A stretch of DNA of 64,000 nt from Riptortus pedestris (lineage: Eukaryota > Arthropoda > Insecta > Hemiptera > Alydidae). Positions 1 through 11,350 of this stretch are shown here, in pieces. The DNA lies in the NCBI GenBank assembly GCA_019009955.1, contig CM032228.1:66208501-66272500 (forward strand). Direction: 5' to 3'. The notes under the pieces were generated by a model. That model saw only the letters and a program-made list of their open reading frames with translations. It made no database searches and was not told where the DNA came from. The translations under genes and the position numbers were made by a program. The stretch's first letter is position 1; each line of letters starts with the position of its first letter.

Positions 1-789
1 TGCTTTTTCATGTATTTTAATATTGTGATATAAACATATTTTTGTAACAAAATGTTTTTATTTAACAGTCTTTTAAAAATCGCTCGTTATTATGCCTCAC
101 CCTTTATATTAGATCTAGGCTGCACTAAAGCTATGTTACTAAAGGAAATTCAGAGAACTGTGCTACAGAGAGTAGTGAGGGATCATGAGATAATATGGGC
201 GTGTCATTTCAGCTCGAGGGAAACCTGCTTAGTTTAATCAGTCAGTTTTATACATTCTAGTCGTGGGATTAATTCTCGCTCGTCCATTAGTAAGTTCTTT
301 AGAGATTTTTATTTTTTTTAGATTCATGGCAAGAAACACGATTTAACCAGTAGTAAAAAAAACAATACAAATAATATAAATGATGGCAATTGATTCCATC
401 ACTTTTGTTGTTTAAAATTTCAGTAAACAACTCACTTGAAGTTCATGAATAATTATTACTAAAGCGGATAAAAATAATACTAATTTTGAGGACTGAATTC
501 TATTAATTGTTTAACTTAGAGTGGCGAGTTCCGCCTGGACAATAAGAATTTATTTATTGACGAACTCATTAAATAAAATCTTAAATGAAATAAAAATAAA
601 ATAATACGTGGATAAAAGTCGCCAAAGATACAATCCAGAGACAATGATCTGATTTTAAATTACTGACCTTACCAGACTTACATTTACAAATAATAAAGAC
701 AGCATTAAAATAATGACAAAAATGTTGGCATTGAACATCAAAAAATCATCTGCGAGAAATAAAGGCTTGTACGTATAAGCTGGTGGCCA
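1..789. other. AT-rich intergenic sequence with two small repeat scraps
   Basis: No gene is visible. Positions 213-243 weakly resemble the 3' end of the T-site family (GGAAACCTGCTTAGTTT). Positions about 515-580 are a 5'-truncated plus-strand SINE fragment: GTGGCGAGTT, then a TTTATTTATTGACGAACTCATTAAATAAA-like body, here shortened. The 61-codon frame at 52-237 has no recognisable motif. Confidence 0.5.
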
Positions 790-1090
790 TCCATCAGACG
801 TGGCAATAGACGAGACGAAGTTGTAGTAACGGGACTTAGGATAGGGCACTCACATTAAACGCACTCATACCTCATGACAAGAAGAGAATTACCTCTCTGC
901 AGAACATGCAATGATCCATTAACCATTAAACACATGTTGATTAACTGCGGGGACATTGAATAACTTAGAGACGCCACATAACGTGTACAAACTTCTTACA
1001 TATAGGACCCCACATATCGACAATGTAAAAAATCGCCTTAAAACATTGGATTTGTTTTACAAAATGTAACTTCTCTCCTTTTTTATGTTG
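790..1090 (+). pseudogene. LINE C-terminal (post-RNase H) relic
   Basis: A broken reading frame on the plus strand matches the C-terminal part of Jockey-superfamily non-LTR retrotransposons that carry an RNase H domain. In order it reads RRDEVVVTGLRIGHSH, stop, THSYLMTRRELPLC, then C-x2-C...PLTIKHML..C, the usual terminal cysteine/histidine cluster. Stops replace expected residues after GHSH, after GDIE and again shortly downstream, so it is dead. The same block appears intact at 40.27-40.4 kb and, degenerate, on the minus strand at 1.6-1.85 kb, so at least three copies of related elements are present. About 120 bp of AT-rich sequence follows before the opposing element begins. Confidence 0.75.
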
Positions 1091-1209
1091 ATGTTTTTGA
1101 GAAATTTAATATAATTTTGAACAATTTTAAATTAGAATCTAGCTTGTTAAGGGCTTATTTTTCGATAGCCAAATCCCGGTACTTTCTTATTTTCTCGGAT
1201 ATTCTCATC

Positions 1210-2110
1210 ATTTCATTTATTTATGGACATCAAAGATGATTTGCTCTTTCAAAAGTCCAGAATTGTACAAAGTTAAATAACAAAAGTAAAATAGATAACA
1301 ACAAGTAACAATAACAAATACCAAAAAACAATGACAAATAACAAACGTGAAATAGATAAACATTTTATAAGTGAACATAAAGAAACAAAAAAAAAATTGG
1401 TGTTGAGCATAGTTACTTGGTGGATGATCAATAGGAAATGAATGACTCAAAATGGTTCTTTTGCTAATAATTGTCGCAGTTTCCTCTTTCAGGGTAAACA
1501 TATACAAGTGAACAAACGCAACTCATACAATTAATGCATACAATTTGAAATCTTGTTCCACACCACAGACTTATTTTGAATGTTAAACTTTGTCGTATAT
1601 TTGAATTTCGTGCAGGTATGAGAATATGTTGTTAATGTTTGGGCTGCCGTCAAAAGTTCTTGTAAGTCGTAGGGGAAGTCCTGGTGTTGTCGTTTTCGAC
1701 ATTCGGTCAGTAAATGTCTTATCGTCAAGGGAATGTCACAAGTTGAGTAAGTACGCATGTCAGTCTTTGTCATTAAGTATGGGTGTGTTAATTTGGGGTG
1801 GCCGATTCTAAGTCTCTAGAGAATTACTTCTTCTCACCTAGAGTATCTGAAACTTGATGGCCACATGCAAATAACTTTTTTGGCCTCTTTGTCCGCCGTC
1901 TCCTTCAGTCCAAAGTTTTCGTGTCCTGGCAACCACTAGAATGTAGTGTGTTTAACGAGACTGATAAGCTCCTGTTTTATTCTTTGGGGTATTGGGTGAT
2001 TTGCGAAAATATTGTTTATTATTTGAAGGGAATCCGTGCAAATGAAGTTTGCTTTGTGATGCGTGGGTGTTCTTGAGAGCCAATAGGATACCTTGGAGTT
2101 CGGCTCCTAG
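1210..2110 (-). pseudogene. RNase H domain plus C-terminus and 3' UTR of a non-LTR retrotransposon, minus strand
   Basis: Reading right to left, GAELQGILLALKNTHASQSK is the second conserved RNase H motif (AEL...A). Next comes a degenerate DS/SNN strand, F-stop-WLPGHENFG...ETADKEAKK (the third motif, with His and Asp retained), RLRIGHPKLTHPYLM, and a final PLTIRHLLTEC cluster. Several in-frame stops (after TTF, after YSR and after VIL) show it is a pseudogene. The 3' UTR (about 1530 down to 1217) is AAC/AAT-rich and ends near TCCATAAATAAATG. The tail resembles that of the copy at 41.2 kb. The start of this RNase H segment is fused in frame to another LINE family at about 2107-2115 (see the next entry). 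Confidence 0.8.
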
Positions 2111-2640
2111 ATGATTCTCCTCATTTGGGTCAGCGATATCAATGATGTCAGCTGATTTGTTTCCACTTGTCAATGACAAGAATATCGGGCTTATTATGAT
2201 TGACAGTATGATCCGTCATCATTGCTTCATCCCAACACGTATTAACATTATCTTTTCCGAGAAACTTTTGAGGGATGTAACGAGAATAGGGACCTCAGTA
2301 TCCAGTATGCCGAATTTAGTAGCTATCGTCTGGTGGTATATTTTTGCCACATTATTGTGCCTCTGCCAATATTCTGTCCCTCCCAATATTTCGCATCCTG
2401 CAGTAATATGCTGAATCGACTCGTATATTTTATTGCATATTCTACACTTATCGGAGACAGTATTGTCTTCCAGTACGTGGCGTCTATAAGCTCGAGTAGA
2501 AACAACTTGGTCTTGGATAGCTATTATAAACCTCTCAGTTTCTGAGAATAGCTCTCCCGACTTAAGTCATGCCATAGATATTTCTTTATCTATCTCCGAA
2601 TCCGTGAGCCGGCTATAATAACGGCCATGGAGCTCCTTGT
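2110..2640 (-). pseudogene. C-terminal domain of a different endonuclease/RT-type LINE, minus strand
   Basis: From 2640 leftward the minus strand reads KELHGRYYSRLTDSEIDKE, ISMA-stop, ELFSETERFIIAIQDQVVST, then DKCRICNKIYESIQHITAGC and TEYWQRHNNVAKIYHQ. This is the conserved C-x2-C...H-x4-C terminal domain of a widespread invertebrate LINE group. It is followed by the family's usual WDE..TDHTV.HNKPDILVIDK and ADIIDIADPN segment. One Trp codon is now a stop (TGG to TGA) and there is at least one frameshift near 2255. It has no RNase H of its own: the frame runs straight into RNase H sequence of another family at about 2110. Clade assignment within the non-LTR elements is uncertain. Confidence 0.75.
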
Positions 2641-2819
2641 TCTCCCACTCTGAGTCAAATATCTTCTTTATTATAGCAATTAGGATTTCATATATATTTT
2701 TCCTTTTCTGTACGAAACAAAGGAAGTGTTGCGTTAGCGAAAATTTTTGATTTTCAGATTTTAACAGAAATATCTGTATGGATCTTGACGGAACACATTT
2801 TGACTAAATTTGGTGTGAC

Positions 2820-3670
2820 GTTTTCGAGGTCGTACTTATGACACGACTTCCGAAATTTTTCTTAGAATGTACATCGATCCTACCTAGGAGATGAGGAAAA
2901 TTTGTCTGTTACCACTCTAGCGGTCGCAATTAATGTTTGATCGTTGCCAAACGACATTTAATCGTTTTATGTAAGATGAAGTTCGTTAATGGCTGAAATC
3001 GAAAAAGAGGGAAGTTGGTTTAGAGGAGGAGAATTTTGAAAAGTCGAAATATCTCCGTTACTATAAGGCAGATCGAAAAAAAGTATAGCATCCAGTTTAT
3101 TGTAAATTAAATATACTATAAAAACTGTTATATACATTTAGTCTCTATCTTGAATATAACCGAGATATTTGCATTTTTCAGTTTACAGCCTTCAGCAAAC
3201 CGCCACTTCTATTCATATTACATAAACTATACTCTCTTATATAATTATCCACATTATTCGAAGCTTAAATGCCAATTCAGGAGTCCTTTATTATACGAGA
3301 TACATGCAAATATGTTCTGGTGACCCCCCCCCACCTGTTTTAATTTCTTGGACTACTAAAATTTGATTGATTGAGATAAAAATTATTCTGATTCATTAAA
3401 AATTACAGTTCTAGATATAGTATTTAGTTTTCAATAAAATTAATAAGTTATATTCCGATATAATTCAGAAATTGTTTTTCTATCAGGTAAGGTTGGCAAA
3501 CCTCTTTGTTTACGTTTCAGGCGCTTCCCGTCGGGAGGATTCTTATTATCGTTTGTATTTATTCAGTTAATAATCAAGGTGGTGTTAAGTGTTGCCATTA
3601 TTAAGGTTTACCTATTGTTAAAATTCACGAGGGAAATCTGCTTAGTTTACGCAGCCCCTACTTGACGGAC
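2820..3670 (+). mobile_element. T-site family copy A (long subfamily, 5'-truncated)
   Basis: It starts inside the conserved 5' region (CGAGGTCGTACTTATGACACG) and carries the family landmarks in order: CATCGATCCTACC, CTAGCGGTCGCAATT, GGCTGAAATCG, AATATCTCCGTTA, AACCGAGATATTTGCAT. The long-subfamily 3' half follows, with a C-run near 3325 and TTTGTATTTATTCAG. It ends with GAGGGAAATCTGC, a decayed terminal hairpin and GACGGAC at 3664-3670, followed by Ts. The (TA)n core is deleted. No coding capacity. Confidence 0.8.
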
Positions 3671-5084
3671 GTTTTTTACGTATACATGTATCGTACGTAC
3701 ATATCTGGCTCAATACGTATAACTCAAAGCTCAGAAGGAACTAGTATTAGATTGTTGACGTTTCATATTTAAGACAGTGGAAAATCTAGTTGAGGACTTC
3801 CCGTTTTCGTTTGAAAGGGTTGGGGGGGGGGTATATAATGTTTTATAATTTCTTCGTACCTATTTTTATTCAACTTAAAAAGATCTTTAAATGATGTTAT
3901 ATGGTTTATTTTTTTTACCCTATCCGTTGGAAATGAAGATACCGTATATCACTTCTAAAAGAACTGATTTTAAATGAATTTCGGCTAAACGTTTTGTTTG
4001 TTTAATTTAACGGGAGTACTTGGAATTGATATGATGTCTACATGAGGGTTTTTTTTAATATTGAAACTGTGTGACAGATATTAAATTTTTCATAAAATAA
4101 TAATTTGGCCAAGTATATTCCACCTGAGTATATTTAGAGCGGAGTAAACTTTTAGCCAAGTTCTCCGTGGGAACCTGGAATTACCTAGAGCAGTCTATAC
4201 TTTAAGCTCCATAATCTCAAAGGTTAAGGAAGCTGTCGAACCTTCCTTCAAAACAGTTTTAGTTAATAAACTAGTAGCTTTTAACCCTAGTTTCTCTCGT
4301 GAGGGTTCCAATGCGGGGCCAAATTAATTGTGATAAAATCAACTTCTGCGCCAACGTGATCTTTAACTTAAACCGTAATGGGGCAATTTCACTATATAAT
4401 AACACACTTTATCAAAATGTAGCAAGCCTAACTATTACTTGAAACAGTTGTCATAACTGTTGTTTTTTTCATTTTTATACCTAAATGATCACAACAGCTC
4501 ATTTCTTTCTACAATGAAATCATGTAACATGAAATTTGTGGAATTGCGATGCTTTTCCAACACCCTTGGACCAAACTAAGTGCATTTCTGAATACTTCTA
4601 TACCAGAAACTCATATGTCATTATTGGTCTCATGAATTCATTCGTTCATCAGGTTTTTGTATGTAAAGTATGATTTCGTACACACTCAAAGTTCAAAATG
4701 GAAAATTTGCATGCATGGGAGACTTTTATCAACATACATAGATATACGTAACTGATAATCAATTAATTGGTTACGATTATATTTGAACGTAATATTGGTT
4801 AGTTGGGCATTTGCTAAAGATCAATCAGAGCATAAGTATATTTTTGGTAAATACAGTTTCGAACACCTTTGGTGTCCTTCTTCTGAGGTACAATAATTAA
4901 CAAATAATATATAATACTATGGTATAACATTATAATCATATTTTTTTTTTAGTTTTTCATAATGGAAAGCAATAAAAAATAGCCAAGGGATTTGTGTGGA
5001 GTGAGGAAAATTGAGTTGAAGCGAAAAGGAAAAAAAAACACAAGGGAACTGTTAGCCTTGACCATTATATAGTGTGAGTCTATG
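3671..5084. other. Unique AT-rich sequence, nothing recognised
   Basis: No coding frame, array or known element was recognised. Positions 4135-4325 are of higher complexity and less AT-rich than their surroundings and do not recur in the window. Confidence 0.4.
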
Positions 5085-6495
5085 GCCAATTATATATTAG
5101 AAGTCCTTGGCCTTATATTTTGGCGATCCTTAGCCATATATAGTTGAAGTCCTAGGCCTTATGTAGAGGATGTACATGGCTTATATGGTGGCGATCCTTA
5201 GCCATATATAGTTGAAGTCCTTGGCCTTATGTAGAGGATGTACATGGCTTATATGGTGGCGATCCTTAGCCATATATAGTGGAAGTCCTTGGCCTTATGT
5301 AGAGGAAGTACATGGCTTTATATGGTGGCGATCCTTAGCCATATATAGTGGAAGTCCTTGGCCTTATGTACAGGAAGTACTTGGCTTTATATGTTGGCGA
5401 TCCTTAGCCATATATAGTGGAAGTCCTTGGCCTTATGTAGAGGAAGTACATGGCTTTATATGGTGGCGATCCTTAGCCATATATAGTGGAAGTCCTTGGC
5501 CTTATGTAGAGGAAGTACATGGCTTTATATGGTGGCGATCCTTAGCCATATATAGTGGAAGTACTTGGCTTTATATGTTGGCGATCCTTAGCCATATATA
5601 GTGGAAGTCCTTGGTCTTATATAGTGGCTGTTCATAGCCTTATATAGTAGCAGTCCTTAGCCTTATATAGTGAAAGTCCTTGGTCTTATATTGTGGATGT
5701 TCATGGCCTTATATAGTGGCTGTCCTTTGTCATATAGTGGAAGTGATTGGCCTTATATTGTGGAATTTCATGGCCTTATATAGTGGCTGTCCTTAGTCAT
5801 ATAGTAGAAGTGATTGGCCTTATATTGTGGAATTTCATGGCCTTATATAGTGGCAGTCCTTAGTCATATAGTGGAAGTCATTGGCCTTATATTGTGGAAT
5901 TTCATGGCCTTATATAGTGGCTGTCCTTAGTCATATAGTGGAAGTCATTGGTCTTATATAGTAGATATATAAAGCCTTATAGAGTCTTTAGCCTACTATA
6001 GTGGAAGTCCTTGGTCTTATAAAGTGGTTGTTCATAGCCTTATATAGTGGCAGTCCTTAGCCTTATATAGTGGAAGTCATTGGTCTTATATAGTAGATAT
6101 ATAAAGCCTTATAGAGTCTTTAGCCTACTATAGTGGAAGTCCTTGGTCTTATAAAGTGGTTGTTCATAGCCTTATATAGTGGCAGTCCTTAGCCTTATAT
6201 AGTGGTCGTCCTTGGCCTTATACAGTGACAGTCCTTATATTTACATAGTGAAAGTCCTTGGTATTATATAGTGTATCTTCATAGCCTTATATAGTGGCAG
6301 TCCTTATCCTTATTTACTGGAAATCTTTGGTCTTATATAGTAGCTGTCATAGCCTTATATATTAGCAGTCCTTAGCCTTATATATTGGCAGTCCTTAGCC
6401 TTATATGGTGGAAGTCCTTGTCCTTATATAGTGGAAGTCCTTGACCTTATATAGTGGATGTCCTTGGCCTTATATAATGACGGTCCTTAGCCGAT
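5085..6495 (+). repeat. 23-bp satellite with 69-bp higher-order repeat
   Basis: The basic monomer is about 23 bp, of the form TATATAGTGG-AAGTCCTTGGCCT. Between about 5120 and 5600 three diverged monomers form a 69-bp higher-order unit: GTGGAAGTCC, then GAGGAAGTACATGG, then GTGGCGATCCTTAGCC. The GGCGATCC landmark recurs at about 5191, 5259, 5329, 5398, 5467 and 5536. From 5600 to 6495 other combinations occur, including a tandem duplication of about 133 bp (about 5945-6078 and 6078-6210). Because 69 is divisible by three, one frame stays open for 129 codons at 5212-5601. This is a consequence of the repeat and not evidence of a protein. Confidence 0.95.
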
Positions 6496-9162
6496 CGAAA
6501 TAAAGGTCTCCGCAACCAGTTTCTATCAGCTAGAAGACAAAATCTCATTGGGAACTCAAAATAACACAGGAAGAAAAATCAACTTCATGGAAAGAATATG
6601 TTTCCCGCAGGTTTCTTTATTATAATGCTAGCATTATCTACGAAAACAGTTAAATGAGTACTCATAAATATAGGACAAGTCGATCATTATTTTGTGTATA
6701 TACATATATTATTGCCTTGCCTCGAAAGTTTACAAACAAACAAAGGGTAACCATTGTGTTCTACCTATGTTGTATAGTCATATTTCATATAGTTAAAGTT
6801 TCTTTGTTTTCACATCATCTTTATCAATAAATGTTAATGTTTGTTTCAATTAGATATAAGGTTAGTCCCCTAAATTAATATTCTTTTCAGGTTTAAGTTG
6901 TATAAAATTAGGGTCCTTACTGTAAAGTTTATTGCATGTTATCACTTATTCAATATATACTTGATTCTTTGGAGAGCTCAAATAGTGACTTGTATTATTT
7001 CCCCTCATCTTTCCACCAGAATAGTAAATACTTCGGTATAATCAAGGTGAGGAATTTATCTCTTTTAATAATTTTATTTCAGTCTAATGCTTTCTTATTA
7101 TTGCCACAAAAGCTAACCGCCCGCCCAAACACCATTCTTTTTGTTTAGTTTTTGTTTAATGGGTTTGTATTTGTGAATGAATTGAGCCATTTAAATGTTC
7201 CCTATGAATGCAATTTTAATGTTTTATTTTTTAACTACTATCAGTAAATATTACTAATTTTATAAACTTTTTTTAACTCGTATGAATAAGTATATTGTTG
7301 GAAAGGAAATTTTAATATGAAGTATTCGGAAATCTGTTGAGTGTGATTTAAAAAAAAAAAAAGAAAGTTTGAGTTATTCACCATATGATTTTTCGTTTTA
7401 TCCTTGATGCTATACGCCTTTACGATCAAAAATATACAATACTTATACTAATACTTTCTCCTCTTACAATATTTGTCCCTCTTTTGGCTGATTTTTCCAA
7501 AGGGAAATCAATTATTTAAATATTTAACACATTTAGATATTTAAACATTAAAACTATATTTAGTTTTGTAACACAAAATAACAAGTTCGTTACTAGCTGT
7601 GATTGTAACAGCAGGAGTATAATACAAAATTCTATAACATCTTCGTTAAAAACAACCGAATCGAAACGAGTTATATACCCCTGTTGACTGTTTTTTTCTT
7701 TTTGTAATTGTTTTGTACTATTATGACTAAATAGAGAAAAAAAGTTAATTTATTAACAGGTCTCAACTCAGGATAAATTCATTTAATAAAACCTTGTTTT
7801 AATTAATAATACTCAACTGGAATTAGTTTTTCCAGAAATAAATGTTATTCATTACATTAATAAATAATCCAACAGATTTAAATTTGTTTAAAAAAATGAA
7901 GTAAGTGTATGTATGAGTATGTGTGCGATAAATTGCTTTTAATTATTTGCAAAAAAAAAAATAAAATAAATTAAAAAAACAAAAAACAAAAAAGTACATA
8001 CATTAAAAGTAAAAGTCATTTAATTGTAATATTGGCTAATTATAATGCCAGCTGAAAATATGTACTTGTAATGGAGAAAATAAATGTTTATGTAATATAA
8101 TATATAATGAAAAAAGTGTATATACTATTATTATATATGATAAGTAAGTATAATGCCAGTATTAAAAAATGTACAATAATTATTAATTTTTGTCCAAATA
8201 TAAAGATAGTTATAAATATTAAGCCAGTAGTAAGAACTGTAAATAGGTACAACGTAACTCGTGTTACTAGCACACATCTTTAAGTAAATATAAATAAATA
8301 AAAATGTATTTATAGATTTTTTTTTATTTATTTATACAGGAGCACCCGCATCTTGGCGATTTGGCTCAAAGTTTCTCAATGTAAAATGAAAACAAAATTA
8401 TAGAAAAATAACAAAAACTGAAACACAAAATTAAATACATAAATAATCATTAAATACTAGTAATAAAGACAATGATAAACATTAGAATAGTAATAAAGAC
8501 AACAATTTAAAATGGTTTTAATAAAAAAAAATGTTATTCCTATATACAAGTACATTTATATTATTTTTTTTATTTATTTATTTAGTTTTGTGTCCCACAG
8601 CGATGGTGGTTGGCATAATTAGGATTACATATTTACTCCTTCATGTGCTTACCTTTTTTGTACTTTTATATTATGGAAAATATTTCTTTATATTTATGGA
8701 ATATCTGATTCTTTCTCATATTCGTGCTTTGTCTAAAGAATATAAAAAAAGTTAACCCTTTTAAATCTTTTTAGGTATGCTGTTGACCTATTCTATTTTG
8801 TGTTGTGTTTTTGTAAATGTTGATGTGTTTTAGATATGGTAGTATTTGTGGAATATTTTGGCTGCTGCCAGTTAATAGTTATTTATAGATTTAGTTAAGA
8901 AATAATTGTATAGAAAATTATTAAATTTAATGCCATCAGGATATGACAAGAACGGTATTTACAATATATTTGTTGGTATTATTTAAGACAGAGTAAAACA
9001 GGGACTTGTAAACAGCATTATACTACTATAAAGGGTGTAATAACCTAGTTGTTCATTGCCCAAATCATATTAATCCTAATCCTAAATTGGATTAAGACTG
9101 ATACGGCATCACTAAAATTGTTCAAATGATTTTTCAGTTTAAAAACAAATATTAAATAAAAA
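6496..9162. other. AT-rich intergenic DNA, no gene recognised
   Basis: Very AT-rich, with many A and T homopolymers. The short frames here (for example 6936-7148 and 8531-8755) encode Leu/Ile/Phe-rich low-complexity strings typical of chance frames in AT-rich DNA. Nothing in this stretch matched other parts of the window. Confidence 0.45.
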
Positions 9163-9834
9163 GTCCGTCACGCAGGGGCTGCGTAAACTAAGCAGATTTC
9201 CAAGTTTTACAATAGAGAAATCTGCATACCGGTAACACAACACCATCCTGATTAAATACAAACGGTAATGAGAAATATTTCAGTTAATTAAAATAAATTC
9301 CCAACTGAAACAACTTCTGAATTATAAGAATAATTTATACTTTAATAACTCAAATTTTAGTAGTCCAAGAACTAAATAAGGGGGGGGGGGCGGATGAACA
9401 GAACGTATTTGCATAAATCCCACAATGTAAGGAAGGTAAGGTAAGGTTAGAAACGACAGTTAAGGTTAGAAGAAACTTCCACCTGAGCCGAGCAATGACG
9501 GAAATGGCCGACCTAATCCGAACTATACCCGACCACAGACTAAATGCAAATAAAAATGCAAATATCTCGGTGAACATTCAAGATAGAGAATAAATGCATA
9601 TAACAATATTTATAGTCAATTTTATTTGCAATAAGATTGGTTCTGTACAATTTTTCTATCCGATGCATAATAACGGATATATTTTGAATTTTCGAAAATC
9701 CCTCCTCTATACCCCCCTTCCCACTAGTCCGATTTCAATCATTAACGAACTTGATCTGTCTTTTTGCATAAAACGTTTATATATCGAGTTTCGTAACGAT
9801 CAAACAAAAATTGCGACCACTAGAGCGTTAACAG

Positions 9835-9886
<52 letters not shown>

Positions 9887-10008
9887 GAACGGACCTCATT
9901 TTCGTCATCTCCTGGGTAGGATCGATGGACATTTGAAGAAATTTTTCAAAAATCGCGTCATGAGTACGACCTCAATAGCTGATTTCCCTTAAGGGAAATC
10001 TCCTAAAA
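9163..10008 (-). mobile_element. T-site family copy B (full-length, long subfamily)
   Basis: This is one of the most complete copies, about 845 bp, lying on the minus strand. The plus strand shows the 3' terminus first: GTCCGTCACGC, the terminal hairpin and AAGCAGATTTCC. Then come the paired GAGAAATCTGC, the long internal region with a G-run at 9381, AATATCTCGGTGAA, a (TA)n core at 9840-9882 and ACGGACCTCATTTTCGTC. It ends with the palindrome GATTTCCCTTAAGGGAAATC and CTCCTAAAA (consensus CTGCTAAAA). Flanks are A-rich on the plus strand, that is, T-rich in element orientation. A 132-codon frame across it is not conserved as protein in other copies. Confidence 0.85.
9838..9884. repeat. (TA)n microsatellite in T-site core
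   Basis: An uninterrupted TA run inside copy B, at the same internal position as the TA runs in the copies starting near 10516 and 46198, so it belongs to the element. Confidence 0.9.
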
Positions 10009-10450
10009 GAAGCAAATTTGCTAAAATATTATATCAGATTCGATGTTAAGAAGAGCATGGGAAAGATTTCAGCGAGGTATTACTTTACACTTAATATACG
10101 AGGTACTATATACTTTACTGTGATGTTGATTAACTATTTAGTAAATGATACAAACGTGATTGTGTTGTTATAGATAGTTGCTATAATATAGAAGGATTAT
10201 TGCCGAGTGCCAGTAACCGATTAGTGCAATGCCAATCAAGGACAGGTGGTAGATGCTGCAGGGCTCAACATCTGCTATAATCACCAAACGTTACCCTAAT
10301 TTATGTCATCAGCTTGATTTTCAGCAGCATCAGCTGTTCGCAGTTACATCTATGATACCGCAATGTTATGAGATGAAGGCTGATGTGGCCCACCTATTCT
10401 GTGAAAAAACTTTTAAAGTAGTTAATTGCTCAACAGAAGTATTGTTTTTG
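10009..10450. other. Short unique spacer between T-site copies
   Basis: No motif was recognised. A 66-codon frame at 10253-10453 runs into the next element and has no recognisable domain. Confidence 0.35.
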
Positions 10451-11350
10451 TAGCAGATTTTCCTTCTGGGAAATCAGCCATTGGGTCGTACTCATGATGT
10501 GGTTTTCGGAATTTTTAGCAAATTTCCCTTAAGGGAAATCAGCTATTGAGGTCGTACTCATGACGCGAGTTTTGAAAAATTTCCTCAAATGTCCATCGAT
10601 CCTACCCAGGAGATGACGAAAATGATGTCCGTTCAAAGTTATATATATATATATATATATATACATTTGTCTATTAACGCTCTAGCGGTCGCAATTTGTT
10701 GTTTGATCGTTACTAAACGTCATATTTAAGCGTTTTATGTAAAAAGAAAGATCAAGTTTGTTAATGGCTGAAATCGGACCAGTGGGAGGGGGATTTTTGA
10801 AAATTCAAAATATCTCCGTTATTATGCGTCGGATCGAAAAATGTTATAAAATCAATCTTATTGGAAATTAAATTTACCATAAATATTGCTCTATATATTT
10901 ATTCTGTATCTTGAATATTAACCAAGATAGTTGAATTTGTATTCTGAGTGTGGTCGGCAGGAGTCGGCTATGTTCGGGACTTTCCGCCGAGAGCTCTGGC
11001 GGCCGTTTCCGTAATTATTCGTCCCTTGCGAATAGATTAAGAGATCCCTTACTACTACAGTTGTTATTAGGCAGATTTCTCTATTGTAAAACTTCACGTG
11101 GGAAATCTATTAATGAGTATGTTATATTCAGATATATGTCATTAATTATTTGTCTTTCCGGTCTATCTATGCAGCGCTACGAGGCTGGATTGCCTGTTTG
11201 TTTACAATTTATCCGCTTTCCGTTGTAGAGATTAACTCGTATTGTACACTTACTGAGCATTCAAGGTAGTGTTACCAGTATGTATATTTATCTATTATAA
11301 AACTTCGCGTGGGAAATCTGCTTAGTTAGTGCAGCCCCTGTGTGACGGAC
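10451..11350 (+). mobile_element. T-site family copy C (composite: two 5' ends, two 3' segments)
   Basis: A 65-bp 5' end fragment (10451-10515, TAGCAGATTTTCCTTC..GGGTCGTACTCATGATG) abuts a second complete 5' end (about 10516, with the CTTAAGGGAAATCAGC palindrome arm). The copy proceeds through a (TA)n core at 10639-10662 and the short-subfamily 3' half to GGCAGATTTCTC...GGGAAATCT at 11071-11108. Instead of the terminal hairpin it then enters long-subfamily 3' sequence (11110-11280, TTTCCGG.., TTGTTTACAATTT). It ends with a second subterminal repeat, GGGAAATCTGCTTAG, and GTGACGGAC at 11350. It is a mosaic of two subfamilies. Confidence 0.8.

Noticed and set aside
5212..5601. 129-codon open frame as a repetitive protein.
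   Set aside because: It follows from the 69-bp period of a satellite. No start context, no conservation of amino acids over bases, and it ends where the period changes.
9594..9992. Recurring peptide-like phrase (PPTGPISVINELDLSF...KRL.IEF.NDQTK) in frames at several loci, suggesting a conserved protein.
   Set aside because: It is one reading of the T-site repeat interior, interrupted or shifted in other copies and running through the (TA)n core. Nucleotide similarity explains it without coding.
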